A DNA stretch of 64,000 nt from assembly GCF_009727055.1 (NCBI RefSeq), contig NC_052360.1, positions 63,416,525-63,480,524 on the forward strand. Direction: 5' to 3'. The position numbers and the translations under genes were made by a program. Source of the DNA: Benincasa hispida. Its lineage: Eukaryota > Streptophyta > Magnoliopsida > Cucurbitales > Cucurbitaceae. The stretch's first letter is position 1, and every line of letters starts with the position of its first letter. This document shows positions 22,142-34,067 of the stretch, in pieces. A model generated the notes under the pieces. That model was not told where the DNA came from. It ran no database searches and worked only from the letters and a program-made list of their open reading frames with translations.

Positions 22142-23887
22142 ATATGTTTAGTGAAAATCGAGGTTACAAAAGTGTAAATCTTAAAATTTAAGGATCAAAT
22201 TGAAATAAAACTCAATAATTTGAAAGTTAAGGATTAAATTGAAATCAAATTCAAAACTTAACATTTTAAAACGTAAAGAATTTAGGAGTAAAAAGATATT
22301 TTTTTCCTAAACATAAAGGATAATCAAACGAGGTCTTAATATTACCTGTTTAACGACGGTTAAAGCGGTGGTTCCACTGTAAAAGGAATCAATGCGAGGG
22401 TGTTGCTTGAGCTCCTCATCAATGGCGGCATAAGTTTTTAAGCAAGATTGCTTCCATAAGCTGAAAGGGAATAGATGGTTTTGGTCGGTTTGCATGGAAA
22501 GGTTTTGTTGCCAATTGGTGAGTAATTGAGAAGGTAATGACTTTCTGACTTGTTTGCTAATCATGTGACCCCAAGGCCCATGTCCATCAAACATCCCACA
22601 TAAAACTACATCTCCTTGGCTACCATAATCCTGCACAGCCACATAATATAATCAACGTTAAAAAGAAAAAATGAGATCCAATTCAATTATTCGAATTAGA
22701 ATATATAAACATAGGTAAATCTTTAAATTCTTAAAAATATCATTCCGGTCTCTATTCAACTTTGTTCACTTTTAGTTTATATACTTTTAAATGTCTAATT
22801 TTAGTCTTCGTACCTTCAAGAATCATTAAAAATGTAGTCCTTGATGCATGTTTATTGTTGTTTTTTCAAAAACTTTTTGTTATTTACTAGTATTTTCCTT
22901 TTGAAGTTTGAAAACATATTCATATATTATATTTTCTTGCATAAAATATATTATTATTTAGTCAATTTCGATAAAAATTAACTTTTGAGGAACTAAAATT
23001 AAACATTTGAAAGTATAAAAATCAAAAGAAAACAAACAGTGATCAAAATGATATTTTAACCTAAACGAGCAAAGTGCATCTAACTTATTTTATGCATCTC
23101 ACTCCCACCATACAAAAATAAATAAATCATTAAGGTCCCGTCCGATATTACTTCTACTTCCAAATTTCTTTTTTGTTATTCACGTTTCACTAATAATTTA
23201 AAAAATCAAGTCAAATTTTGTGAACTAAAAAAAGTAGCATTCAAAAAGTTGTTTTATTTTTAAAATTTGGCTAAGAATTCAACTATTGTACTTAAGAAAT
23301 GTGCCAATTATTATAAGAAATGTGGATGAAATATGCTCAATTTTCAAAATCGAAAACAAAAAACTAAAGTCTCGTTTGGTAACCATTTGATTTTTTTTTT
23401 TTTTTGTTTTTGTTTTAGAAAATTAAGCCTTTTTTATCATTTTTTACAATGATTTATACCTTTCCATTTTTAACAAAATTTAAAAAACAAAAACAAAGTT
23501 TTGAAAGCTATTTTTTAGTTCTCAAAAATTTGTTTGATTATTTAAACCATGGTTGAAAAATAGATAACAAATGAAAAAATTTAGAGGAAGAAATAACGAT
23601 CACCAAACAATGCTTAAATGATTATCAAACAGGATAGGAGAGAAAAAAGAGTGAGAAAATACCTCCCAAACAACGAGAGAATCTTGATTAATTCCTTTAT
23701 TTCCTCTCTTGGAGCAAACAGAAGTGATATCATCAAACTTGCTGGTTTTAACACTTCCGGATAAACAAACCATGGATCTGTTCCTTTTTCCCTCTTTAGC
23801 CCCTTCTTTGCCCCCATCTTCATTATTCTTTTTCTTTATCGACATATTTCTTACCATTTCCTCAATTACTTCCGGAAAATGCACCAT
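19971..23887 (-). CDS. Protein phosphatase 2C, clade E type
   Basis: Ser/Thr phosphatase of the PPM family, which removes phosphate using two metal ions. Five coding exons: 23887-23663, 22630-22346, 21756-21639, 20893-20670, 20165-19971 (1047 bp, 348 aa); all introns are GT-AG and phases agree. Motifs: NQD with metal ligand D69, MFDGHGPWGH with D90-G91, SGTTAL at 160-165, NAGDSRAVL at 178-186, SRAFGD, ATDG with D283, and RDDMSAICLFF with D329-D330. All expected metal ligands are present, so the enzyme should be active. Sequence order and length resemble Arabidopsis clade E phosphatases (EGR1-3 group, regulators of growth under drought); that assignment is from memory of the family and not from a search. 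Unlike many clade E members the N-terminus MVHFPEV has no Gly at position 2, so N-myristoylation is not expected. Introns carry foldback repeats and a poly-A run. Confidence 0.92.
22113..22139. repeat. Poly-A run in PP2C intron
   Basis: About 27 A residues in the intron between coding exons 2 and 3, on the plus strand (poly-T in the transcript). Confidence 0.9.
22741..23062. repeat. Foldback repeat in PP2C intron 1 (coding)
   Basis: Left arm words such as TTTAGTTTATATACTTTTAA and TCTAATTTTAGTC reappear inverted in the right arm (GACTAAAATTAAACATTTGA-like, AAGTATAAAAATCAAAAG). Typical of small non-autonomous foldback elements; a related one lies at 50455-50805. Confidence 0.5.
23135..23610. 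repeat. MITE-like repeat with GTTTGGTAACCATTTG terminus
   Basis: Contains CTCGTTTGGTAACCATTTGA (23372-23391) and a nearby inverted partner with long A/T tracts, part of a repeat group also found at 37823-37990 and 38160-38462. Borders not sharp, possibly two adjacent copies. Confidence 0.5.
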
Positions 23888-24839
23888 CAATTCTCTCCCA
23901 ACTCCCCCTTAAATCAATTACAACATAAAATACTTCAAACTTAAACTTCTACTTTTAATCAAACTTAAATTTAGTTTTTTTAAATATATTTTTACAAAAA
24001 ATCAGTTATATGATACTAAGAAATATAAAATGTGAATATGTTTTCAAAATTTATAATGAAAATTCTAATAGTTAATAAAAAATATTGAAAAAATCAACCC
24101 TAACAAGTAATAAAGATTAAATTGAAGATTTATTAGAAGTACATAAACCGAAATTGAGTATGTGAAAGTGACTAAAATTGAATAAACTTCACATTATAGA
24201 AACCGAAATATTATTTTAAGAAAAACTAAAAAACAAGTATATCCTCCTTTTATTAAAAAAAAAGAAGGTAAATTGTAAAATCTATACCTAAAGTAAGGTG
24301 GTGGTTGCAAATATGACCTCAAACTTTCAAAAGTTGAGATCAATGATATAAGTTTGACGGTTCAACTTTGATAGGTAGATAGTTCAATTTCTATAACTAT
24401 TATAAATTGAATCTAATTTTAATACGAGAAGTGAATTTTTATAATTAAAAGTTGTGTAATTGTAACTACCATCATATTTCGAGCTTTTGCAGTTTGTTCT
24501 TAAAAAAAAAAAAAAAGAAAAAAAAAATTCCTAAAAAAATTCTTAATCGAAAAAACGAGGACAAAACCATCATCAAATTAAATCAGTCCCAACCTCTGAT
24601 TAGTACATGATCGGAGCTTAGAACAACCGGAAATAATAATCTCGAGTGCCAGAAAGGCACTCAGAAATGTCGTATATCAATGAAATCAAAAACAAAAACC
24701 GAGCCAGAAATTTTCAACTCTCATCACTTTTTCAAGCCAAAAAAAAACATTGAAAAAGAAGCAAAAAATTGATTTCCATTGAATCATTAAGATTGCATCA
24801 AAGAAGAAGAAGAAACTAATTAATTAAATTAAAGCGTAC

Positions 24840-25075
24840 CAAATCTGAAGTGCTACCGGAACTATTATTGTTCAAAGTACAAGCTCTACGGTAAGTTCTA
24901 TATGCCGGAACTGATCTGAAACAACCTCCTGAAAGTGATCGCCGCCGACCGGAATCCGAATATTTCCGGCGAGAGTAAATTTCTAGTCGGAATCTTGAAG
25001 CCTTGCGTTCGTTGATTCTCCATTTATTTATTTCTCTCTCTCTCAGTTGTATAATCCAAAGCGTTCTTTACGTGA
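24840..25075 (-). other. PP2C 5'UTR exon and likely transcription start region
   Basis: Upstream of the coding exons the minus strand has a GC-richer stretch with a CT/GA-rich start (GAGAGAGAGA, 25035-25046) that ends in a good donor, TTTG|GTACGC, at 24840. The next acceptor, TTTAAG|GGGGAG, opens the first coding exon at 23907, 20 bases before the ATG. This implies a 932-bp 5'UTR intron. The exon holds a 41-codon upstream ORF. Exact transcription start unknown. Confidence 0.6.
24898..25023 (-). CDS. Upstream ORF (41 codons) in PP2C leader
   Basis: Starts ATGGAGAATCAACG, ends TAG at 24900-24898, entirely inside the inferred first exon and ahead of the main ATG. Codes for a short peptide beginning MENQRTQGF. 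It could reduce translation of the phosphatase; that is inference. Alternatively the transcript starts downstream of its ATG and it is never translated. Confidence 0.4.
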   Translation of the reverse strand: MENQRTQGFKIPTRNLLSPEIFGFRSAAITFRRLFQISSGI

Positions 25076-25079
25076 GTGT

Positions 25080-27039
25080 ACAAATTCGTTACCGCGGCCC
25101 TCAAGGCGCATGATGTCCTTTGTGTGAAAGTTCGATAATGCCCTTGTAGTAATGACTACATGTCTGGGTAGTTTGGACAATTTTAAAAGAATACGTTGTA
25201 TTTTGAAATTACGTCACTGCCCACTGTTAGCTGGATTTTAAATTATGATATTATTGAGAAAATAAAGTTTTTTTTTAACATTATTGAGAAATTAATTAGA
25301 AGAGTAGGTTAGCTCTTAGAATATATAATTTTGGTCAATATTCATTGTTCTTGTTTTATGAATTTTTAAAAATTTTATGTTAAATTAAGTCGATGACTAT
25401 TTAATTTTTATTTTTGAAGCTTTCTTAAAAACTTAGTTTTTATTATCAAAATTCTATAATATTTTTGCAATTCATGCCGTATGTGTTCGAAAATTTATAA
25501 AATAGGTTAGTTGATAAATCTTTGATTTATTATATAACTTATAACTATGCTTTTGAAATTCATTCCAAATTTAGAAAAAAAATGGTTTAATTTTTGAAAT
25601 TTAGCTTAAAATTTTAATTTCTTTAAATGGAGTAAAAATCGCACTAAAAAAGTTTTCAAAGTCTTAAATTTTAATATCATTTCATGTTTATCTTTTGGTC
25701 TAGTTAAAATTTTTGTCATTAAATGCTTTGATATTTATGTATAATAAATTCTCAAATTTAAATGTAGGTTAAGATTTTGAGAGTAATTATTTTATATAGT
25801 AAAATTATAAAAAAATATTTTTAAACATGATAAAATATTATTGTCTATGATAGATCGCAATAGACTTCTATATCTATCACGAATAGATAATGAAATCTTT
25901 CTATTTTTATAAATAAGTTAATTCATTTTTTTTTATTTGAAAACCGCTCTGAACTTCAAAATCCGTGCCTAAATTTTCCATTATTATCTAAAGGAATAAG
26001 TGAAAAGGAAATTTCATGACAACCCATGAATATACATTCTTTGATATCGTCAAAAAGGGGAAATAATAATAATAAGCAAACAACTATAACTTTTTAAAAA
26101 GGAATATGATAAAGAAAAAACAAAATATTTTTCTGAACTCAAATAAGACATTTGTTCAATTTTCATTGGTGGACAATAAAGATGAATGCTTATTATTGTT
26201 ATTTTTTGTGGTTTTAAATAAATTCATTCAAATATATTACGGTGATAAATATATAACAACGTTGTAGTCCTTACATTTCAATAATATTTTTTAAATATAT
26301 AGACTAAAATTAAATAAATCTTAAAATATAATGACGAAAATTATGTTTTAACATTGTTATAATAAGAGTAGATAAAAGAAATTTAAAATATTAGAAGTTT
26401 GTTTAAAAAAGATTAATAAACGTGGAGTTTAACCTAAACAATGGGCACATCTTTATGTCATTACATGGACTTGGATGCTAATTAAACAAAATTATCGGAA
26501 GCTATATTTTAAATATAATAAGTTCAAGGTCGGTACTAAATTACGCATAGATATAAGCCAAGGTGATCTATTTATAAAGTAAAAGTTGAAAAAGAAATTA
26601 TTTATAAATAGTTGAAAAAGAAATTAAATATGATATTTGTGTGTTGTACTAATATATACATATATATATGTGTGTGTATATATATGATATTTGTGTGGAT
26701 GGGAATTGTTGGGAGCTTCAATTGATTATTATTATTGTTATTGTTATTATTATTATTATTATTAAAAATATCTTGGATTGGAGTTGTTGAACAAGGTTTG
26801 ATTACCATACAATTTGCTCGTCTTTTTCATCATTTAATAATTTAAATTCTTCCTCATTTTTTTTATACATTGTTCATTCATATGACAATTTAAAATGAAA
26901 TTTATTGAAGAATTAGTCTATAAGAACAAATGAATTGAATTTGCCCACCATTTTCCAACCAGATTTATAAGAAAAGGAAACAAATCTAGATATTTTAATT
27001 ATGAATCGATAATCATTTTGAGTTTGTGAGGGTTGAAAA
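25080..27039. other. AT-rich intergenic region
   Basis: No gene seen. Contains a GATAGA-type dispersed repeat (about 25845-25890), a TA/TG microsatellite (26650-26690) and an ATT run (26725-26764). The ORF at 26808-26602, with a run of Asn, is made by the microsatellite. Confidence 0.5.
26723..26764. repeat. ATT microsatellite
   Basis: About 14 units of ATT/TTG-type trinucleotide, slightly interrupted. Confidence 0.85.
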
Positions 27040-27328
27040 ATCTACATTGCAGAGAGCCCAGAGACAATTCTCCTAACAATCAGAAGACTCCATGGATTCT
27101 GAAGCTACACACTCCTTAAAGTCTCTTGAAGATATAAAGACTCTTCCAAGATTTCGATTTTAAGAACATCACGTGTTCTGCTTCTTCAAGTCAAGCTACG
27201 CATTCAACTGAGAGAGAATCAGAGGATCAAGTAATAGATATCGAATCACATCGCATCAAATCAATATCAACACCAACTCAATTTCAACTCCACGAAACAA
27301 GTTTTTCTAAAAATCTTGTGTGAACAAA
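27040..27328 (+). repeat. 5' LTR remnant of gag-only element
   Basis: Only the last 290 or so bases of the LTR remain, aligned with 33345-33580. The full LTR on the right side is probably about 1.5 kb. Confidence 0.65.
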
Positions 27329-27329
27329 T

Positions 27330-27347
27330 TGACACGCCAAGTGGGAC
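27330..27347 (+). other. Candidate primer-binding site
   Basis: TGACACGCCAAGTGGGAC lies one or two bases after the end of the left LTR, where a primer-binding site is expected. I cannot name the tRNA with confidence. Confidence 0.5.
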
Positions 27348-27386
27348 ATCTCTACCTCTCATCTCTCTCAACATTCAAACAAATCA

Positions 27387-28680
27387 ATGGCACCAAAGAA
27401 AGTTACATCTAAAGTAACTGCTACAAGCGACTCCTACACGAGACATGTCACCCGTAGTTATTCAAAGGGAGTTATGCAGGAGCAAAAGCAAGGTTTCGTC
27501 ATCGCGCATAACATCTTGAAACAGATGATAGAGTATCCTAAAGGACGAATTGTCATCAACGAAAATCCCTTATTTGACAACTCTACTTCTGCCTCCAACA
27601 AGTCAAAGAGGGAATCACACCCGGATGTGATTTCTGTCATGATGGCAAATGCAACAGCCGAGGCGACCATGGCAAAAATGGAAAGAAAGATAAATTTTTT
27701 TATGAAAGTTATAGAGGATCAGGATCATGAGATTGTTGCCTTAAGAGAGCAGATACAGGCTTGTGAAACTACTGAATTGAGTCAAACTCTTACTGTAAAA
27801 GCAAATGACAAAGGAAAGATCGAGTTGCAGGAAAACTAACTACAAAAATCAACTTTTATTGCCTCTTTGTTGGTCCAACAACTGCAAGATATGATCATGA
27901 CCTCTATAAGGGCTCAGTATGGAGGCTTGTCTTAGACCTCTTTTATGTATTCCAAGTCGTACACTAAGAGAATTGACAACTTAAGAATGTCTTCTGAGTA
28001 CCGACCCCCGAAGCTCCAACAATTCGGTGGAAGTGACAACCCGAAGCAACACATTGCCCATTTTGTTGAAACATACGAAAACGCGACAACCAGAAGAGAC
28101 CTACTAGTTGAGCATTTTGTCAGAACTCTGAAAGAAAATGCTTTTAACTGGTACACTGACCTAAAACCCGAGGTGATCGACAGTTGAGAGCAACTTGAAA
28201 GAGAATTCCTAAACCGCTTTTATAGCACCAGACGCACTATCAGCATGATGGAGTTGAAAAACGCCAAACAGTAGAAAGTGGAGCCAATCATGAACTACAT
28301 CAACCGAAGGAAAGCTCTGAGTCTGGACTACAAAGATCGACTCACCGAACTGTCTGTTATAGAAATGTGCACCCAAGGTATGCACTGGGGACTTCTTTAT
28401 CTTTTGTAAGGAATAAAGGCTCGTACGTATGAAGAATTGGCAACTCACACCCACGATATGGAGTTGAGCACCGCCAATAGAGGAACGAGGGATTTCTTGA
28501 TCCCTGAAGTGAAGAAGCACAAGAAAAAGACAAAGGGCACTGAAAAGATTGCGAAAAGTGCTACGAAGGAATCAATGGTTGTTAGTATTACCCTGGTAAA
28601 ACTTTCTTCAAAATGAAAAGAGGAGAATGCTAAGAAGAAGGACAAGGGAGGGGAAAGACGTTGCCCAACTTTGAAAGTCA
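27387..28680 (+). pseudogene. Ty3/gypsy gag, broken
   Basis: ATG at 27387 opens a 150-codon frame (starts MAPKKVTSKVTATSDSYTRH, with a coiled-coil-like segment in the second half). After a stop at 27837, gag continues from 27945: EYRPPKLQQFGGSDNPKQH, then HFVETYENATTRRDLLVEHF and LKENAFNWYTDLKPEVIDS, a stop where Trp is expected (28183-28187), LEREFLNRFYSTRRTISMME, another stop, NYINRRKALSLDYKDRLTEL, and EELATHTHDMELSTANRG. This is the retrotransposon gag core. Four or more stops make it non-functional. Confidence 0.8.
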
Positions 28681-29699
28681 CTTGGAAAAATTTTATTCAT
28701 TTCCTAACTCTGATGTTGTAGATATGCTTGAACAACTGCTAGAAAAGTAACTTATCTAGCAATCGGAATGTAAACGACCGGAACAAGTAGGAAAAGTAGA
28801 CGATCCTAACTACTGCAAGTATCAAAGGGTCGTTATTCATCCGGTTGAAAAATGTTTCGTGCTGAAGAATCTGATTTTAAGGTTGGCTCGTGAGAGGAAG
28901 ATTGAGTTGGATCTAGACGAGGTTGCTCAAACAAATCTTGCTGTAGCGACAGTAACTTCGAATGCTCCAACATCAACTATATGTTATGATGAAAGAGATA
29001 GTTTGGTCTAGTTTGGGACCCTCGAACTTGTGGTCATTCGGTTTCAACAAGTGATCCGAATGACATATTTTCAAAATAGAGAAAAACATGTTCATAATGA
29101 AAATGATGAATGATGGTTTCTCGTAACGCGTCAAAAGAAGAGAAAGTTGAGTCCTACTCAAAAAGAGTCGTACTTCTATCAGAGTTATCGAAGAGGGAAC
29201 TGGACTTAGAAAAGGAAGAGAAAAAAAGTAGGCTTGGGAGCCCAAACTTGTTGAGGAGGAAGATGAGGACATCCTTCAACCCAGGCAACAGTTGACATTA
29301 GCATATTTCCTTCCAAAGAAGTTTTATGGCCATTATTTGAGGAAAATACAATAGGTTGTTGCATGTCACGTTGTTATGCATGAAAAAATAATAAAATACT
29401 TCTCTAAGTTCATCGAAAACAATGTAAGAACCAAAAGACTTACCATCGTGCAACATAGATGACCTGTTGTCACTCCCTCAAGCAAATAAGACAGCTCTCA
29501 TCAATGCATTGTTAGAGTCAAACATATCTAGCGTATCGATCTCTAGGGCATGCACAAATGCTTCTTACTGTGTTCATAGGTTTCTCGGATGAAGATCTAC
29601 TGCTGGGATCAAAGCTTCATAATAGGCCATTGGATATTTTGGGATATGTTTGAGAACAGAGAGTTGAACGAATTCTCATAAAAAATGGATTAACCATCA

Positions 29700-30080
29700 A
29701 TATAATGCCTAAGACGACTATGAAGCAATTAGACATCCTCAGAATTTTCGAACAACAAGTTGGTAATTTAAGGTTTCAATCAAGGCAGCCAAAGGGCGAT
29801 AGGCATGATACACTTATAGCTCTTCATTGGCAACCTGAAGGCCGACGCATTGTTTTATGTCATAGACTCGAAGACTACCTATAAGCTACTGATGGGACGT
29901 CCTTGGATTCATGGAAATAGGGTGATAACGTCGACACTACATCAATGTTTTAAGTTCAATCAAGATGGGATTAAAAAAGTTGAAGCAAACTTTAATCCCT
30001 TTTTAGAAGCTGAGTCTCATGCAAAGTTTTATTTGAAGGGTGAGGAGTTGGTGAAGCAGTGCCCGTGGAGACTCCATTAA
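29700..30080 (+). pseudogene. Retropepsin C-terminal fragment
   Basis: 29850-30080 encodes FYVIDSKTTYKLLMGRPWIH, the LLGRPWIH-type block that closes the protease domain in this gypsy group. The active-site part upstream is not intact. Frames 30233-30637 and 30641-30898 downstream appear to continue the polyprotein (KINPPKTRTKDGFNPKAYKL, SAFQRLT) but hold no enzyme motif. Confidence 0.65.
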
Positions 30081-31620
30081 TAAATGATGGAGATGAATCC
30101 AAGTCGAAATAACAAACAGATGCAGAAAAAGAAATAAGCAATGAGGCACGAGCCTTTAGCTTAAAAGGGAGTGAGGCATCCACCAACATTACAAAGACTT
30201 CGATTTTAAAAGACGAAAAAGCTCCAAGTCCTTTGATCTTGCCGTATGTCCCTTTGTCAAGATACAAGAAGGGTGAATCACCTTTTACGGAATGCTCAAA
30301 AGGCTTAAAGGTCGGTGATACTAAAATCTTAAAAGAGAATTTCATTACACCACTCACGTCGATAACGAAGCAGGAAATCCATAAATCAAAGAGAGACTTG
30401 ACCAAGATAAATCCACCCAAAACACGAACGAAAGACGGGTTCAATCCTAAAGCTTACAAACTGCTAACGAAAACAGGTTATGACTTCACAACTCACACTG
30501 AGTTTAAGAGCTTGAGGATTTATGGCCGACTCGAGCTTTTTTCAACCCAGAAGAAGCTTTTACAGAAGAGGCATGCTATACATGTATCAAAAAAGGGATT
30601 TAGATATAAGTCATCAGAGCCAGTTCGCATAATGTAAAGGGTGAAGGAAAATATGGTCAACAACAATCATATAACTGCAGAGGAAGTTGATGATGTAGGA
30701 GAAAGGGAGGGAAAGGATAAAAGAACCTTAGTCTTTGGTCGCATCAGACCGCTTGTTGCTCGTGCTTTGGTCTTTAAGAGATTGAGCATGGCGGAAGTAG
30801 AGAAAAAAAGTCCACATATGACCCCTGGCTCTTTCCAACACTCAGCCTTTCAAAGGTTGACTTTGCCTTCTAAAGAAGAAGAAGGAATTGTTTGTTAATC
30901 TTCAGCAGTGACGCGACCATCAACCTTCAAAAGATTAGGTGCAGTTTGAAGAAAACTGAAGCAAAATCCTGTGTGTCTGTTTTTTATTGCCTTAAGCACA
31001 AGGGTGTTGAGGACCACTTCAACAAACGTGTCTCCAATGAGATATAAGGTAAAAGAGAAACTCACAGTGTCATCCCTAATGTAGCCATAAGGAAGAAGGA
31101 GAAGATATCTCGTGCGTCAATTTGGAGGCACCTCAGGCATAAGGATACCGAAAGTCCATTAGGTGAGAAATCATCTTGTGAGTAAGAAGTGATGGGGAAG
31201 TTCACAGTGTCGTTCTTTCACGGATGAAAAGAAAAATCTACATTACTCTAAACACAAGCGAGGGTTCCCTGAAGGTGAAAAGCATGATGTTATCTTCATT
31301 AACCCTTAGTATGGAAGCTTAAAACAGGAGAAAGGTGAAACTTCATGTCACCATATTACCATCATCGAAGAGTCCGAAAATGAAATGACCGAAGAGGAAG
31401 TGAAAAATGTTCCACTAGGTCTGGAGGATGGTGGTCAATTCACAGTGGATAAACTCAAAGAGGTGAGAACCTTGGCACAGTAGAGGAGTCGCATTGGAGT
31501 TTTATTAGCGCATCTCTCTCTAGAAGCAAGAAAGGAACCTCACTTTAAACACACTCTTTGTGAAGCAATCGTCTATAGAGCCGAAGAGAGTAAGGAATTG
31601 CATACCACGGCTTGATTCTC
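30081..31620 (+). other. Post-protease region of gag-only element
   Basis: Partial open frames with charged residues, for example RRRI-type and Lys-rich stretches, broken every few hundred bases. Reverse transcriptase would be expected here but its FPLP, LPQG/MPFG and YxDD blocks are absent. Confidence 0.5.
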
Positions 31621-31989
31621 TACCTCTCTCTTTTTCCACAGTTGTCTTTTATATTGTGTAAAATGTTGAAAGAGATTTATCTTTTATCCATCTCCTCAAC
31701 TTTTATCATGAGCAACAAATTTCTTTATGGGTTGAGAATCATTGCTGCTAACATAAACTAAGTAAGGCTTAATCATGCGTTCAACTTGTTTTATGTATGC
31801 TTTATAAACTATTCAATCTAGGTTTGAAAAGGCCAAAAGTTTTAACCTCATAAAACAAGAAGAGCATCTTTATAAATAAAGAAACATCTTTTGCATGAAA
31901 TAAAGAAACATTTTTTGCATCAAACACTCATCACATACATCCTAGAGATAGGATATGGTGGCTAAATAAATTGAGAAGTGTAGGTTGTA

Positions 31990-33580
31990 ATTTTTGAGTA
32001 GTTTGCTTGAACACATGATTTATGTATTTACTTAGGAATGATAGTGAATATTTTTCTCAACTCTACTTTTATTCATTCGAATCTTGTACTTCTTGTATAG
32101 ACTATTTCACTTACGATTTTGATTTCCATTGCATTCATCAATTTTTATTTTAGGAATAGAATAGGATCAAAATTATCGCATATCTATTAAACAACTCGTG
32201 TCAAGATTGAAACAATATTTTCCAAAGCATATATAGAACGCAATCCTTGAGTTTGATCTTGAACTCACCAAGACTCTAATTGAATTTATATTTGGGTCTA
32301 ACTAGGTAAAACAATGTGTTAATAAGACATCATATAGCACTCACTCATCGCAGGCCTTTTATCTATGTAACATAATACTTGAGAGTTCCTCTCATAATGC
32401 TAAATGCAACCTGTATCTTTGTAAAGTTAGTATCTGAATAGGGATGGGATTTAAAAAAATTCGAAGTTCTTGATGGCAGGGTTACCTTCCTCTTCTGTGA
32501 TTGCAAAAAGAATTGAAGTTCTTGGTCCAATTTATAGGAACGGCATCTCAAAATCCTAATGAGATTTGAAATCAAATCAAATCAAGAGGATCTTTTCCAA
32601 ATAATCATTTTAGATTTAAATTGGTTTGTCTTGAGAAGATTTAGGGTAAATTTGCATGATTTAGCTTGAAATAAAATATTTTAGCTATCCAAATTTACCT
32701 AAAATTAAATTTGGGTATATTCTAAATTTTATCTCAAATAAAATCAATTTTAACTTTTATCCTCAATCCAAATCAAATTGATGGTAAAACTCAAATTAAA
32801 ATTTGGTTATAGTTCTTATCTTCAATCCAAATAAAATTGAGAGTAAAGTCTCAAGTTAAAATTTTTATCAAATTCCAAAGTATATCTCAAATTCTAGTTA
32901 AACTTATGTACTAAATTCATAATTTGACGGACACGTCAAATGGAGTTTAAATCAAGAGCAAATAGTATTTTGATTCCAACTTCATCTTTTTCGAGATTCA
33001 TCCACGTGCATAAATCTCGAAAAGGGTCATTTGTTGAAATAGAAATTTTGGATCAATCATAAATTACCACGTCATTTACTAAACTAATGACAAAATTCCA
33101 AATAACTGAACTTGGGACTAATTAGAAGTTGACATGCATCCTGGAGTTGAAGACATAAATTGGCGAATTTCGATGATGCCACGTGTTTTCTTCATGATCA
33201 TCAGATCGAATAAAATTAATTTGAGCCCAAAAATAGGCTTAATTTGACTCAAATGTCAAATGAGATCCAAATTCAACTAATTGGGCTCAAGGGGCCAGAT
33301 CCATAGACCAACCAAGCCCAAGCCCTCGAAGCCCACTAGAGAGCTTTATAATTCTACATTGTAGAGAGCTCAGAAGACTCCTAGGCTCTTGTAGACTCTT
33401 TCAAGACTTCGATTTCAAGAACATCATGCTTCTTCAAGCCAAACATACACATTCAAAGAAAAGAGAATTAGAGGATCAAGTACTAGAGATCGAACCACAT
33501 CACATCAAATTAGTATCAACACCAACTTAAGTTCAACTTCACGAAACAAATTTCTCCGAAAACCTCATGTGAACCAAATG
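31990..33580 (+). repeat. Probable 3' LTR of gag-only element
   Basis: The right end (33345-33580) is supported by its match to the left remnant. The left border near 31990 is a guess, since the corresponding part of the other LTR is lost. Non-coding and AT-rich. Confidence 0.45.
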
Positions 33581-33998
33581 AAAGATTTTTTAAAAAAACT
33601 AATTTAATATGTTTTTATTCATATTTCAAATTCTTTTTCCTAGAAAAAAATTAAACTAGTAATGAAATTGGAAAAAATATATTATGTGTATGGATTTCAA
33701 AAGAAAAAAACTAAAATTAAAATCCTTATAATCAATTGAAGTCTTAGTTTTTAGTGACATCAATGGTACGAAATATAATGAAATAAATCTGTTTTTTTTT
33801 AATGTAATTTTAAGAAAAGATAAAGCAAAAATATTATACAATGTTGCATATTATCTTAGTTGATCATCTTTTAATGGTAAATATTATCAAACTTCAAATC
33901 ATACTTTTAAGAATTAAACTTAAGATAGTTGTCTAAAACATGCTACTATGTATAGAACTCGGTTGAAAATTATTAGAAAATAGAAAAATTAAACAAGC

Positions 33999-34067
<69 letters not shown>
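33999..34067. repeat. TTA microsatellite, about 23 units
   Basis: Uninterrupted TTA/ATT trinucleotide repeat; likely length-variable. Confidence 0.95.

Larger units (their letters stand above)
27040..33580 (+). mobile_element. Gypsy-like element with gag and protease remnants, no RT/INT
   Basis: A right-hand LTR end (33347-33580) matches a shortened left-hand copy (27045-27328), for example AGGATCAAGTACTAGAGATCG versus AGGATCAAGTAATAGATATCG. The internal region carries gag, a retropepsin C-terminal piece and a long stretch of broken frames, but I find no reverse transcriptase, RNase H or integrase motif on either strand. The element is either a deleted or a non-autonomous member of the Ty3/gypsy family common in cucurbit annotations. 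Confidence 0.65.

Noticed and set aside
26602..26808. ORF with poly-Asn
   Set aside because: Produced by an ATT microsatellite.
27387..33580. A novel multi-gene system in the run of plus-strand ORFs
   Set aside because: The frames are pieces of one gypsy gag-protease polyprotein between LTR remnants.
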